Notes: generated from the letters alone by a model not told the origin. A DNA stretch of 64,000 nucleotides from Bacillus sp. FJAT-29937 (GCF_001509555.1 NZ_LMAS01000002.1:476285-540284), one strand, 5' to 3'; shown: positions 53,790 to 62,851, numbered from the stretch's first letter. Made by a program: numbers and translations.

Positions 53790-53825
53790 TGTCGCAATAA
53801 AGAGACGTGTCGCATTATAGAGACG
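53790..53825. promoter_or_regulatory. Tandem 18-bp repeats, candidate enhancer sites
   Basis: TGTCGCAATAAAGAGACG (53790-53807) is followed without a gap by TGTCGCATTATAGAGACG (53808-53825); 16 of 18 bases agree. Each copy is an imperfect palindrome (GTCKC-N6-GMGAC). They lie about 190-220 bp upstream of the -24/-12 promoter and begin one base after the activator's stop codon. Confidence 0.7.
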
Positions 53826-53859
53826 AAGTGTTGGAGCTCGCTATAATGACCATATTAAT

Positions 53860-53896
53860 AAAAATAACGTTGCAGTTTAGCAACGTTATTTTTATT
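53860..53896 (+). terminator. Terminator of the activator gene
   Basis: AAAAATAACGTTGC (53860-53873) pairs with GCAACGTTATTTTT (53880-53893). Confidence 0.88.
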
Positions 53897-54012
53897 GGTA
53901 TTCTATATTTTCTGAATTGTACACCAAATCTAATTAAAATTATAGAACAAAATGATAAAAAAAAATAAAGAAATGGGACATTTCAAGGTGTTCAGAGATC
54001 CTCCAGAAAAGT

Positions 54013-54028
54013 TGGCACGAATTTTGCT
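54013..54028 (+). promoter_or_regulatory. Sigma-54 (-24/-12) promoter of the bdhA-liv2 operon
   Basis: TGGCAC-GAATT-TTGCT is a strong match to the consensus, 50 nt before the ATG of the CoA-transferase remnant at 54078. Confidence 0.85.
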
Positions 54029-54077
54029 TTGAAAATAAATAGGTTGAAAAAGTAATAAAAGGAAGGAGAAAAGTGAT

Positions 54078-54235
54078 ATGAAGGTTATTCTTCCATTGAT
54101 TAATGACGGAGATACGTTACTCGTTGGGGGATCTGGACTGGTAGGTATACCTGAAAACTGAATCTCAGGGTTATCTCGAAAGGGGGTTAATTAAATTTAT
54201 TGTTTAGCATTCCAATGGGGGGATTGTTGTTTTGA
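54078..54235 (+). pseudogene. 3-oxoacid/acetate CoA-transferase subunit A remnant
   Basis: A strong ribosome site (GGAAGGAG) and ATG 54078 open MKVILPLINDGDTLLVGGSG then LVGIPEN, the N-terminal signature of CoA-transferase family I alpha subunits (usual form GGFGLxGIPENLI). A TGA at 54159-54161 stands where Leu is expected. The frame then continues ISGLSRKGVN, and after a one-base shift KFIV, before the gene is lost. The rest of subunit A and all of subunit B are missing. Confidence 0.75.
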
Positions 54236-55029
54236 ATCAAAATAAGGAAAAAACACTTGAAAATAAAGTTGTTTTTATAACAGGTGCGGCTAGTGGAATA
54301 GGTCTAGATTTAGCCCAAGCGTTTGCTGAAGAAGGTGCAAGAGTAGTAATCAGTGATCTGAATGAAGAAGCAGCAAAAGAAACTGCCGGGTCCATGAAGA
54401 ATGATGGATTAGAAGTCATGGGGATTGGATGTGATGTAACCAAAGAGCAAGAAATCATATCTGCATTAAATCATACCATTAATACATATGGAGGTATTGA
54501 TATTCTAATAAACAATGCAGGGTTACAGCACATATCTGCCATTGAGGATTTTCCTGCTGAGCGCTTTGAATTACTTCTTAAGGTGATGCTAACAGGTCCA
54601 TTTATTGCTACAAAGCATGTTTTTCCTGTCATGAAAAAACAAGGATTTGGCCGAGTGATAAATATGTCCTCTATTAATGGTTTAGTTGGTTTTGCAGGGA
54701 AGGCTGCTTACAATAGTGCGAAGCATGGAGTGAATGGTTTGACGAAGGTTGCAGCATTAGAAGGGGCGGAATATGGAATCACCGTTAACGCCATTTGTCC
54801 TGGTTATGTAGACACTCCGCTTGTGCGAAATCAATTAACTGACTTAGCAAGGACAAGAAATGTAGAGTTAGAAAATGTACTTGAAGAAGTAATTTATCCG
54901 CTTGTACCACAGAAGCGCTTATTACAAGTCAAAGAAATCTCTGATTACGTCGTTTTCTTAGCAAGTGAAAAAGCCAAAGGTATTACAGGACAGGCGATTG
55001 TTATTGATGGCGGCTATACAGTCCAATAA
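54232..55029 (+). CDS. bdhA: Short-chain dehydrogenase, 3-hydroxybutyrate dehydrogenase-like
   Basis: A 265-aa SDR with the cofactor motif TGAASGIG, NNAG, and the catalytic Ser-Tyr-Lys set (MSSINGLVGFAGKAAYNSAKHG). NAGLQHISAIEDFPAERFELLLKVMLTGPF and the extended C-terminal part (LVPQKRLLQVKEISDYVVFLAS) resemble D-3-hydroxybutyrate dehydrogenases, giving acetoacetate. A TTG start follows ATGGGGGG. The CoA-transferase remnant just upstream fits a former ketone-body degradation operon. Confidence 0.82.
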   Translation: MNQNKEKTLENKVVFITGAASGIGLDLAQAFAEEGARVVISDLNEEAAKETAGSMKNDGLEVMGIGCDVTKEQEIISALNHTINTYGGIDILINNAGLQHISAIEDFPAERFELLLKVMLTGPFIATKHVFPVMKKQGFGRVINMSSINGLVGFAGKAAYNSAKHGVNGLTKVAALEGAEYGITVNAICPGYVDTPLVRNQLTDLARTRNVELENVLEEVIYPLVPQKRLLQVKEISDYVVFLASEKAKGITGQAIVIDGGYTVQ

Positions 55030-55119
55030 GAAATAGTATTAGTAAACAGGGCTTTTCTTTCATAATGCTGGTTTTATTAGTAGAAAACTTTAGGTTTATT
55101 AAAAGGGGAGGGAATTATT

Positions 55120-56346
55120 TTGAAAAAATCAGGTGTAATCTTACTAGTGGCTTTTATGTTATTATTTACAATTTTGACAGGATGTAGTCCGAAGGTAAAA
55201 GAAACAAATACTAATTCCGCAACTAATAGTAATAGTAATAGTAATTCAGGGGATTCTTCTTCAGGTGAGGAAACCTTTAACATAGGTTTAGCTATTTCTA
55301 TGTCGGGTGGAACAGCTTTATTTGGTGAAGGAGTAAAAAGGGGTGTGGACCTAGCTGTTAAAGATTTTAACGATGCTGGCGGCTTTGAAGGAAAAAAAGC
55401 AAATGTAGTCCTATATGATGATGAAGCTAAACCAGAAAAGTCTGTCGAGATTGTTCAAAAATTAATTAGTCAAGATAAAATTGTAGCCTTAGTTGGACCT
55501 GCTAACTCTGGGAATGCCATGGCTCACATTCAATTTACTCAAGAGGCAAAAATTCCTGAAGTTGTACCAGTAGCTACAGGGACAAAAATCACACAAGAGT
55601 ATAAAGATGCTGATAAAAACTATATTTTCCGGGTGTCTCCTCTTGATGGGGTTCAAGTGTCCGCTATTTTAAAAGAGCTTATCGATAAACAAGGCCTTAC
55701 GAAACTTGGTGTCATCCATGATACGGAAGGGTATGGGCAAGGTGGAAGAGAAGATATTGTTAAGCAAATGAAGGAAACCTACAATTTGGAGCCAACTGTT
55801 ATTTCAGCCTTTGATCCAAAGGAATTGAATCTAGAGCCTTCTATTCGTGAAATGAATAATGCAGGGGTGGAAGCAGTTATCTTCTACGGGCTTGCACCAC
55901 AGTCAGCAAAGTTACTTGAAGCTCGTTTCAATGAAGGGTTGAATGCTCCTATTTACGCGACTTGGGCTACAGGCGACCCGACAGTTTTAAATCTAGTTGG
56001 AGATCTTGTGAAGGGTGATCTATTCTTTGTACAGTCATATACGATTGATCAAAATGAAGCAGCAAAAAAATTCCATGCAAGAGTAATGGATACGTATGGT
56101 GAAGACGTATTCCCTATTGCTACGGCACAAGGATATGACAGTGCAAAGCTTATCTTAGATGCTATAAAAAAGGTTGGTTTAGATAGTGAAAAAATTCGTG
56201 ATCAAATTGAATCCTTCACGGACTTTGAAGGTGTAACAGCAATTAAATCAGCACCTTTCACTAAGGATAACCATGAAGCATTTGGTATTGACGAAGTATT
56301 CATTGCCAAATATAACGACGATTTACAAATTGTCGCAGCAGATTAA
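55120..56346 (+). CDS. Liv-type ABC transporter substrate-binding lipoprotein (second system)
   Basis: A 408-aa type I binding protein with a lipoprotein signal (FTILTGCSPK, Cys23), an Asn/Ser-rich linker (NTNSATNSNSNSNSGDSS) and the LivJ-like fold (NIGLAISMSGGTALFGEGVKRG; VALVGPANSGNAMAH). The TTG start follows AGGGGAGGG. It is only distantly similar to the LivK at 18377. Placed behind a hydroxybutyrate dehydrogenase, its ligand may be a hydroxy or keto acid rather than a branched-chain amino acid. Confidence 0.88.
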   Translation: MKKSGVILLVAFMLLFTILTGCSPKVKETNTNSATNSNSNSNSGDSSSGEETFNIGLAISMSGGTALFGEGVKRGVDLAVKDFNDAGGFEGKKANVVLYDDEAKPEKSVEIVQKLISQDKIVALVGPANSGNAMAHIQFTQEAKIPEVVPVATGTKITQEYKDADKNYIFRVSPLDGVQVSAILKELIDKQGLTKLGVIHDTEGYGQGGREDIVKQMKETYNLEPTVISAFDPKELNLEPSIREMNNAGVEAVIFYGLAPQSAKLLEARFNEGLNAPIYATWATGDPTVLNLVGDLVKGDLFFVQSYTIDQNEAAKKFHARVMDTYGEDVFPIATAQGYDSAKLILDAIKKVGLDSEKIRDQIESFTDFEGVTAIKSAPFTKDNHEAFGIDEVFIAKYNDDLQIVAAD

Positions 56347-56372
56347 TAGAGTCATCAGATAAATCTTTTAAC

Positions 56373-56415
56373 TGGTGTAAAGGGTAAGTCCATATGTGGA
56401 TTTCCCTTTTCACCA
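56373..56415 (+). other. Hairpin between binding protein and permease genes
   Basis: TGGTGTAAAGGG pairs with CCCTTTTCACCA with an inner AGTCCA/TGGAT stem. No T-run follows. Such hairpins after binding-protein genes often stabilise the upstream message and lower the permease level. Confidence 0.45.
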
Positions 56416-56452
56416 TTGCTGTTATTCATAGTATCACAAGGGGGCGTTTGCA

Positions 56453-57352
56453 TTGGAATTAACAGATATATTAAAAGCCATTATTAATGGGTTAGTGTAT
56501 GGAAGTGTGTATGCGATTATTGCCCAAGGCTACTATATTACCTTTATTACGACTAAAACTATGAACTTTGGTCAAGGTGACTTCGTCATGCTTGGTTCAC
56601 TTATAGGATTATCTACCTTTATGACAATAACTGCTTCGGGTGGGGGTGTTTGGATTGCCTTTATAGCATCATTACTATTGGTTATCGTCATACTAGGTAT
56701 ATCGGGTTGGGCATTGCAACAAGTCGCTATCCGTCCGTTAAAAAGTTGGCATTCCATTGGTTGGATTTTAAGTACTGTGGCCGTTGCTATGATTGTGAGA
56801 AACATAGCTATGCTTATCTGGGGAAGGGACGTTCTGATGGCCCCATCCCCATTTGGGCGTGCTATTTTAGATTTTGGTATATTGAAAATCCGCTATCATG
56901 ACATATTTGTACTCGTTAGTGCTGCAGTTATTATGTTTCTATTATACGTCTTCTTAAAGAAATCATTATTTGGAAAGGCGCTTGAAGCGGTTGCCTTTAA
57001 TAGAGACGCTGCTTCATTAATGGGAATTAATCCACGATTAATGGCTTCCATTGCTTTTATCATTGCAGGGATTCTAGCTGGAGTAGGTGGAGTTTTAGTC
57101 GGGCCTATGGTACATCCAGGTGCATTTATTGGTCTTTTCCTGGGATTAAAAGCATTTGCAGTTGCAATTATTGGTGGGATCGAGAATCCACGAGGCATTT
57201 TTATCGGAGGACTTTTACTAGGTGTATTAGAAAACCTCTTTACTTTATATAGTACATCCATGAAAGAAGCTGCTGCGTTCTTCTTAATTCTTGTCATTTT
57301 AGCAGTCCTTCCTCAGGGGTTATTTGGAAAACGAGTAAAGGAGAAATTCTAA
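56453..57352 (+). CDS. Liv-type ABC transporter permease LivH (second system)
   Basis: A 299-aa permease with LivH marks: AIINGLVYGSVYAIIAQGYYI, MNFGQGDFVMLGSLIG, GINPRLMASIAFIIAGILAGVGG and GLKAFAVAIIGGIENPRG. A TTG start follows AAGGGGG. It ends one base before the fused LivM-LivG gene. Confidence 0.9.
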   Translation: MELTDILKAIINGLVYGSVYAIIAQGYYITFITTKTMNFGQGDFVMLGSLIGLSTFMTITASGGGVWIAFIASLLLVIVILGISGWALQQVAIRPLKSWHSIGWILSTVAVAMIVRNIAMLIWGRDVLMAPSPFGRAILDFGILKIRYHDIFVLVSAAVIMFLLYVFLKKSLFGKALEAVAFNRDAASLMGINPRLMASIAFIIAGILAGVGGVLVGPMVHPGAFIGLFLGLKAFAVAIIGGIENPRGIFIGGLLLGVLENLFTLYSTSMKEAAAFFLILVILAVLPQGLFGKRVKEKF

Positions 57353-57353
57353 T

Positions 57354-59165
57354 ATGATAAAAGCAAAATGGTGGATTTATCAAATTGTGATCCCGCTCGT
57401 CCTCTTGTATGCATTTCCCTGGTTTTTTAACAATGCCCATACTATTCATGTAGCCCAGACATTTTTAATTACTTACATTGTCATCGTAGGGTTAAATCTA
57501 CTTGTGGGACTCTCCAATCAGCTTTCCTTAGGGCATGTAGGATTTTATGCGATAGGAGCATATTTATCTGCAATACTTACGATGAAAGTAGGATTAAATT
57601 TCTTTGTAAGTATTGTGATCGCTGGCTTAATTGCTGCTGTATTTGGTGCGATTGTAGCTCTTTTGTCCTTACGAGCGAAAGGTCCTTATCTGGCAATGGT
57701 AACAATTGCATTTGGGGAATTGATTAGTATTATTGCCAACCGCTGGGTAGATGTCACGGGCGGTCCTGCAGGAACCAAAACTTCGGTACCATCCTTATTC
57801 GGTCTTGAGCTTGATCCAATTCAATATATGTGGTTTATTGGTCTTTTAGCTATCATATTTACAGCATTCGCAACGAATATCTTTAGAGGTCGTTTTGGAA
57901 GAACCTTTACTGCTTTTGGAAATAGTGAAGTTGCTTCAGAGGTACTAGGGATTAATGTTCGGAATTGGAAGATATTAGCCTTTGCTGTTTCTGCTTTTTT
58001 AGCAGGTGTAGGCGGGGGACTATTCGCTTTCCAAAATCAGTTTATAAGCAGTACAACTTTTGAGTTGAATCTATCCATTATGTTCCTTATTGCGGTTATT
58101 ATCGGAGGGTCAGGAACAAAGATAGGTCCTATTATAGGTACAGCGGTTATCGTTGGGTTACCGCAATTCCTTCATAACTTTGTAGATTATCACTTAATGA
58201 TCTTTGGTGGAATATTATTACTCGCACTTATCCTATTACCCGATGGGATCGTGGGTGCCTTCACCAATCTTTCTTACTTTAAAAAGTTTTCTAGTAAAAA
58301 AGTCATTACTGAATTAGGAATCTTACATGATAGGGAGGCAACATTAGATTTACCTGATGGGATTAATGGTAAGGTTTTAGAACTTAAAAATATTTCTATG
58401 TATTTTGGTGGATTAAAAGCTATTGACGATGTTGAAATAGAGGTTCTAGGTGGAACTGTTCACGGAATTATTGGTCCAAACGGTTCAGGTAAAAGCACCA
58501 CAGTTAACGTCCTAAGTGGAGTCTATATGCCGACTAGTGGAAACATGCTTTGGAAAGGACAGAACATTACAAAATATGCTCCTCATAGCATAGCACAAGA
58601 AGGAATTACGAGAACATTCCAAAACCTACAGTTGTTTGAAGACATGAGTGTTTTACAAAATGTCATGGTTGGTTTTCATCGTCACTTCAAAACAGGATTT
58701 CTGAAAAACCTATTATATCTAGGTCAGGTATCTGATGAAGAGAAATACTATGCACAAAAAGCCTTTGATCTCCTACGAATTGTTGGCTTAGAAAAAAGAG
58801 CCCATGAAAAAGCATCTGACTTACCATATGGAGAACAGCGATTAGTTGAAATAGCTAGGGGGCTAGCTTTAAAACCTGAATTACTTATTCTAGATGAACC
58901 GGCGGCAGGGGCTAGTCCAAAAGAAATTGAAAAAATCATGGATGTAATCCAACGTTTGAAGAAGGCAGGATTGTCTATTATTTTGGTTGAGCATCATATG
59001 GATATTGTCATGAATATTTGTGATTATATTACAGTGTTAGATTTCGGTAAGAAAATTTGTGAGGGAAATCCTGAAACTATTCAAAACGATCCAAGGGTAA
59101 TTGATGCCTATCTTGGGGAAGAAGAGGTGAACCAGCTTGTTGCAGGTACAAAATCTGTCGGTTAG
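57354..59165 (+). CDS. Fused LivM permease - LivG ATPase
   Basis: A 603-aa fusion. Residues ~1-310 form a LivM permease (LSLGHVGFYAIGAYLSAIL; LRAKGPYLAMVTIAFGELI; GGSGTKIGPIIGTAVIVG). Residues ~340-595 form a complete LivG ATPase: Walker A GPNGSGKST, RTFQNLQLFEDMSVLQNV, signature-region LPYGEQR and Walker B LLILDEPAAGASP, ending DPRVIDAYLGEEE. There is no internal stop or likely restart. The linker (~315-345) includes KKFSSKKVITELGILHDREA. Confidence 0.9.
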   Translation: MIKAKWWIYQIVIPLVLLYAFPWFFNNAHTIHVAQTFLITYIVIVGLNLLVGLSNQLSLGHVGFYAIGAYLSAILTMKVGLNFFVSIVIAGLIAAVFGAIVALLSLRAKGPYLAMVTIAFGELISIIANRWVDVTGGPAGTKTSVPSLFGLELDPIQYMWFIGLLAIIFTAFATNIFRGRFGRTFTAFGNSEVASEVLGINVRNWKILAFAVSAFLAGVGGGLFAFQNQFISSTTFELNLSIMFLIAVIIGGSGTKIGPIIGTAVIVGLPQFLHNFVDYHLMIFGGILLLALILLPDGIVGAFTNLSYFKKFSSKKVITELGILHDREATLDLPDGINGKVLELKNISMYFGGLKAIDDVEIEVLGGTVHGIIGPNGSGKSTTVNVLSGVYMPTSGNMLWKGQNITKYAPHSIAQEGITRTFQNLQLFEDMSVLQNVMVGFHRHFKTGFLKNLLYLGQVSDEEKYYAQKAFDLLRIVGLEKRAHEKASDLPYGEQRLVEIARGLALKPELLILDEPAAGASPKEIEKIMDVIQRLKKAGLSIILVEHHMDIVMNICDYITVLDFGKKICEGNPETIQNDPRVIDAYLGEEEVNQLVAGTKSVG

Positions 59166-59847
59166 TTATGGGCATGCATCCGCTTTACACAATGTGTCAA
59201 TGGAAGTAAATAAAGGTGAAATCGTTGCTGTTATTGGTCCCAATGGGGCTGGGAAAACTACACTATTAAAAGCGATTACGGGGTTGCTGAAGGTGAAGGA
59301 GGGTACTGTCCTATATAAGGATAATGTGATTACAGGTACTCCTGCTCATAAAATTTTAGGGTATGGTATATCCCATGTCCCTCAAGGTCGTCAGGTCTTT
59401 GGTGATCAGTCGGTAGAGGATAATCTAATTCTTGGTGCCTTTACGATTAAAAAAGAGAAACAAAAAATTCAAGAGCTTCTAGAAAGAGAATACAAAAGAT
59501 TTCCAAGATTAAAGGAGAGAAGAAGGCAGCATGCTGGTACATTGAGTGGTGGAGAGCAACAGATGCTAGCTGTATCCAGAGCGCTTATGTCTGATCCTGA
59601 TTTTGTTATTCTTGATGAGCCATCTATGGGTTTATCACCTATTTTTGTAAAACAGATATTCGACACTCTGTTAGAGTTAAAGAAATCTGGGAAGACGGTA
59701 GTGGTTGTCGAGCAATTAGCCATGGCTGCTTTAGCTATATCTGACCGTGCTTATGTTTTACAAGCAGGTGAGGTGAAGATACATGGAGAATCACGAGATT
59801 TATTAAGGGATGATAGTCTGGTAAAAACGTATTTAGGTTCAGCTTAA
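59137..59847 (+). CDS. Liv-type ABC transporter ATPase LivF (second system)
   Basis: A 236-aa ATPase with Walker A GPNGAGKTT, signature LSGGEQQM and Walker B VILDEPSMGLSP. It begins at TTG 59137 (or TTG 59140) inside the last 29 nt of the upstream fusion gene, with AGAGGTGA as ribosome site. It completes the transporter as the partner of the LivG half of the fusion. Confidence 0.9.
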   Translation: MLQVQNLSVSYGHASALHNVSMEVNKGEIVAVIGPNGAGKTTLLKAITGLLKVKEGTVLYKDNVITGTPAHKILGYGISHVPQGRQVFGDQSVEDNLILGAFTIKKEKQKIQELLEREYKRFPRLKERRRQHAGTLSGGEQQMLAVSRALMSDPDFVILDEPSMGLSPIFVKQIFDTLLELKKSGKTVVVVEQLAMAALAISDRAYVLQAGEVKIHGESRDLLRDDSLVKTYLGSA

Positions 59848-59927
59848 GCGAACTAACGGAAGTGTAAAATACATTGTTATGTATTTCTATTAATAGGAGA
59901 AGTTAAATAACATCTTTTTAATATAAT

Positions 59928-59970
59928 AAAACAACCACTTCTGAATTGATCAGAAGTGGTTGTTTTATTT
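59928..59970. terminator. Bidirectional terminator between livF2 and tRNA-Ala
   Basis: AAAACAACCACTTCTGA (59928-59944) pairs perfectly with 59950-59966. Confidence 0.9.
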
Positions 59971-59986
59971 CAACGTTTTTTCCGGA

Positions 59987-60059
59987 TGGAGAATAGGGGG
60001 CTCGAACCCCTGACCTCTACGCTGCCAGCGTAGCGCTCTCCCAGCTGAGCTAATTCCCC
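59987..60059 (-). tRNA. tRNA-Ala (anticodon GGC)
   Basis: The minus strand folds as a 73-nt tRNA: acceptor GGGGAAT with a G3-U70 pair (the alanine identity element), D arm AGCTCAGCTGGGAGAGC, anticodon stem CTACG/CGTAG around CTGGCAG (anticodon GGC), and T arm AGGGGTTCGAGCCCCCT. The discriminator is A. CCA is not encoded (TCC follows). Confidence 0.95.
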
Positions 60060-60121
60060 GATTGATTGGTACAAGAAAAATTATATCTGCAATCGGGTTT
60101 TTTGGCAAGAGGTAATTTTGT

Positions 60122-60817
60122 CTACTGCAAACTTTCAATCTCCACACTCCGTACTCCACTTAGTTGAGAGACACTGTAATAAACATCTGTAATACTCTTC
60201 TTTTTATTAACTGTTACGATCAGCTGAATAAGGTGTTTCCCGTCATCTAAGTCTTTAATACGGACGCGTTTGATTGAAATTTTTAATTCTCTGACGGCTG
60301 AAAGGATATCGGCAATGTTTTCTTTATCAATCACCTTAAGCTGGAGGGTGATTTCTTTTTCTCTTAATTGCCTAGGTCCCAAAAGAGCCATAAAAAAAGG
60401 AATGACTTCAACACTGATGATGAGCAGCGCAACTCCTGCCATTGCTTCAAGGTAGAATCCTGCCCCTACCGCAATTCCAATCCCGGCCGCCCCCCATATT
60501 AATGCCGCGGTTGTTAAACCGGATATGCTATCGTTTCCCCTTCTTAAAATAACTCCCGCACCTAGAAACCCAATGCCAGATACGATTTGGGCGGCCAGTC
60601 GCAGTGGATCCATTTGAATATTAACGCCTTCCTTTCCGGGAAATATGTAGGCGGATTCAATGGATACGATTGTTAGTAAGCAGCTTACAATGGAAATAAC
60701 GAGACTTGTTTTAAGGCCGACTGGTTTTCTTTTTAATTCGCGTTCAATTCCGATAACTAGCCCAAGAACGGCAGATATTCCTAGTTTCATTAATATTTCT
60801 AATTCCATTTCACTCAT
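60122..60817 (-). CDS. MgtC/SapB family membrane protein
   Basis: A 231-aa protein with about five N-terminal TM segments and the family motifs GLVIGIERELKRKPVGLKTS, AAQIVSGIGFLGAGVIL and GLTTAALIWGAAGIGIAVGAG. The C-terminal ~90 residues form an ACT-like cytoplasmic domain (LQLKVIDKENIADILSAVRELKI). MgtC-type proteins affect Mg homeostasis or membrane ATPases; SapB-type function in bacilli is poorly known. Confidence 0.88.
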   Translation of the reverse strand: MSEMELEILMKLGISAVLGLVIGIERELKRKPVGLKTSLVISIVSCLLTIVSIESAYIFPGKEGVNIQMDPLRLAAQIVSGIGFLGAGVILRRGNDSISGLTTAALIWGAAGIGIAVGAGFYLEAMAGVALLIISVEVIPFFMALLGPRQLREKEITLQLKVIDKENIADILSAVRELKISIKRVRIKDLDDGKHLIQLIVTVNKKKSITDVYYSVSQLSGVRSVEIESLQ

Positions 60818-61047
60818 AATATCCCCGCTTCCTAGTTAATTTTTGATGAAAAGGGATAAGAGCTGGTGCTGCTCCAATTCTGATTTGTACTGAGTTCTTT
60901 TAACATCAGTTTGTGTTAAAAATGATATACCCTTAAAAAAACTTCCTAAAACTTTCTTGTGAATAATATATTAAAATAATAGATAAAGTATTACATTAGA
61001 TGTATGATAAGGTGTGCTTAATATTATTGAATTAGGGAGTTGCATCT

Positions 61048-61986
61048 ATGTCAGACATTAAAATAAATCCTTATGTGGCTCTTGCCATTGGCGTATTGTC
61101 GGTCTCCACATCTGCTATTCTTGTAAAAGTTTCATCGGCTCCTTCTGGGGTTATCGCTTTTTATCGCTTACTATTTACGGTTTTATTTATGTTGCCTATT
61201 TTTCTAATAAAGTATGTTCCAGAACTTCGTCTTATTACAAGACGAGATTGGTTATTTTCTATAATCGCTGGGGTATTCCTGGCGTTTCATTTTATTCTTT
61301 GGTTTGAATCATTAAATTACACGTCAGTTGCCAGCTCAACTGTCTTAGTAACACTTCAGCCATTATTTGCTTTTGTAGGAACATATTTTTTCTTTAAGGA
61401 AAAGTTTTCTCTGAAGGCAATAATTAGCAGTATTATTGCTGTATTAGGAAGTGTAGTAATCAGCTGGGGAGATTTTAAAATTAGCGGATCTGCTTTATAT
61501 GGCGATATTTTAGCCTTGATTGCTTGTGCATTAATTACAGCAAATCTATTGTTTGGTCAAGATGTTAGAAAAAGACTTTCGCTTGTAACCTATACTTTTA
61601 TTGTATATAGCATTAGTACGATAACATTGTTTTTCTATGTTATCATCAAACAGGAACCATTAATCCCATACCCGACAAGTGATTGGGTTTATTTTATCCT
61701 ACTCGCGGTTTTTCCAACACTAATGGGTCATACGATATTTAACTGGTCTTTAAAATGGCTGAGCACTTCTACTATTTCGATGGCCATTTTATTCGAACCA
61801 GTTGGCGCGGCTCTTTTAGCGTATTATCTATTGCAAGAATCGGTTACCTGGTCTCAAATTATTGGAGGCTGCATTATTATTATCGGGGTTTCTTTATTTT
61901 TATTAGATGAACGCGGACTAAATCTAAAGGAATTAAAGAAAAAAACGTCTCTTAATAGTACACTGAAAGAAAATGTACGAAATTAA
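61048..61986 (+). CDS. EamA-family (DMT) transporter
   Basis: A 312-aa protein with ten predicted TM segments in two EamA repeats (~8-140 and ~155-290), for example SAILVKVSSAPSGVIAFYRLLF and MAILFEPVGAALLAYYLLQESVTWSQIIGG. Drug/metabolite exporter family; substrate unknown. ATG 61048 follows AGGGAG. It is followed 10 nt later by a GNAT gene. Confidence 0.88.
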   Translation: MSDIKINPYVALAIGVLSVSTSAILVKVSSAPSGVIAFYRLLFTVLFMLPIFLIKYVPELRLITRRDWLFSIIAGVFLAFHFILWFESLNYTSVASSTVLVTLQPLFAFVGTYFFFKEKFSLKAIISSIIAVLGSVVISWGDFKISGSALYGDILALIACALITANLLFGQDVRKRLSLVTYTFIVYSISTITLFFYVIIKQEPLIPYPTSDWVYFILLAVFPTLMGHTIFNWSLKWLSTSTISMAILFEPVGAALLAYYLLQESVTWSQIIGGCIIIIGVSLFLLDERGLNLKELKKKTSLNSTLKENVRN

Positions 61987-61996
61987 GGAGAAAAAA

Positions 61997-62554
61997 ATGG
62001 GTTTTAATAAAGCTTTTACAAACTTTCCGAAATTGGAAACGGAAAGAGTTATATTACGAAAGCTTCAAATGAATGATGCTCCAGCAATGTTTAGCTATTT
62101 TTCAAGGGATGAAGTCACTGAGTTTTATGATCTCGCTACTTTTACGTCTAAAAAACAAGCGGAAGATTTAATAGATCGTTTATTGTTCAAATATGAAAAT
62201 AGAGAGCAAATTCGCTGGGCAATTGTTTTGAAAGAAACAGGACAGTTAATCGGCACATGTGGGTTCCACGAAATTGAGGAGGAACATTGGAAAGCTGAAG
62301 TTGGCTATGAACTCCATCCTGATTACTGGCGAAAAGGGATTATGACAGAGGTAATTAATGCTGTCGTTCAATTCGGAATGATAGAAATCGGATTAAATCG
62401 GATAGAGGCCATTTATGATCCAAGAAATATAGCATCAGCGAAAGTATTAGAGAAGAACGGCTTTGAATTTGAAGGAATTTTAAAGAAGAGATTTTTTAAA
62501 AAAGGGCAGTTTGTAAACGGAGCGATTGCGGCAATATTAAAAGAAGATGAGTAG
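61997..62554 (+). CDS. GNAT N-acetyltransferase, RimJ/RimL type
   Basis: A 185-aa acetyltransferase: LETERVILRKLQMNDAPAMFSYFS at the N-terminus, acetyl-CoA site YELHPDYWRKGIMTEVINAVV and the C-terminal NIASAKVLEKNGFEFEGILKKRFF. This subgroup acetylates ribosomal-protein N-termini, other proteins or small molecules. The open frame begins at 61973, but ATG 61997 follows AAGGAG and lies just after the EamA gene. Confidence 0.87.
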   Translation: MGFNKAFTNFPKLETERVILRKLQMNDAPAMFSYFSRDEVTEFYDLATFTSKKQAEDLIDRLLFKYENREQIRWAIVLKETGQLIGTCGFHEIEEEHWKAEVGYELHPDYWRKGIMTEVINAVVQFGMIEIGLNRIEAIYDPRNIASAKVLEKNGFEFEGILKKRFFKKGQFVNGAIAAILKEDE

Positions 62555-62558
62555 ACTA

Positions 62559-62587
62559 CCCCCCAAAACTTTTGGGGGATTTTTTTG
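62559..62587 (+). terminator. Terminator after GNAT gene
   Basis: CCCCCAAAA pairs with TTTTGGGGG, followed by ATTTTTTT. Confidence 0.88.
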
Positions 62588-62588
62588 T

Positions 62589-62762
62589 CTAAACAAATAA
62601 ATAAGTCAATGCAGAAAAGAGAAAACCGCTTGTTACTGAAAAAATAAAAGTTCCTCCATAAATTTTACCCTCTGAATTGGCAATTTTTATGCCCTCTATA
62701 TATGAATAAGAGAAAAGGTAGATTGCCATGAAAAAGGATAAGTATAGTGCGATGTCTTCCAG
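62589..62762 (-). CDS. Possible small membrane protein (57 aa)
   Basis: The minus strand has an open frame LEDIALYLSFFMAIYLFSYS ... FIFSVTSGFLFSALTYLFV with two hydrophobic stretches, ending TAG at 62589. There is no good ATG: a CTG at 62762 sits behind AAAGGTGTGA, and an in-frame ATG lies at codon 12. It may be a real small membrane protein, a gene that lost its start, or chance. Confidence 0.3.
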   Translation of the reverse strand: MEDIALYLSFFMAIYLFSYSYIEGIKIANSEGKIYGGTFIFSVTSGFLFSALTYLFV

Positions 62763-62851
62763 TGTGATTCACACCTTTCGATATAATAGAGATAAAAGAT
62801 TATATGAAAGGGATTTATTTTATATGAATAGTTGAGACTTTATAATGTGGT

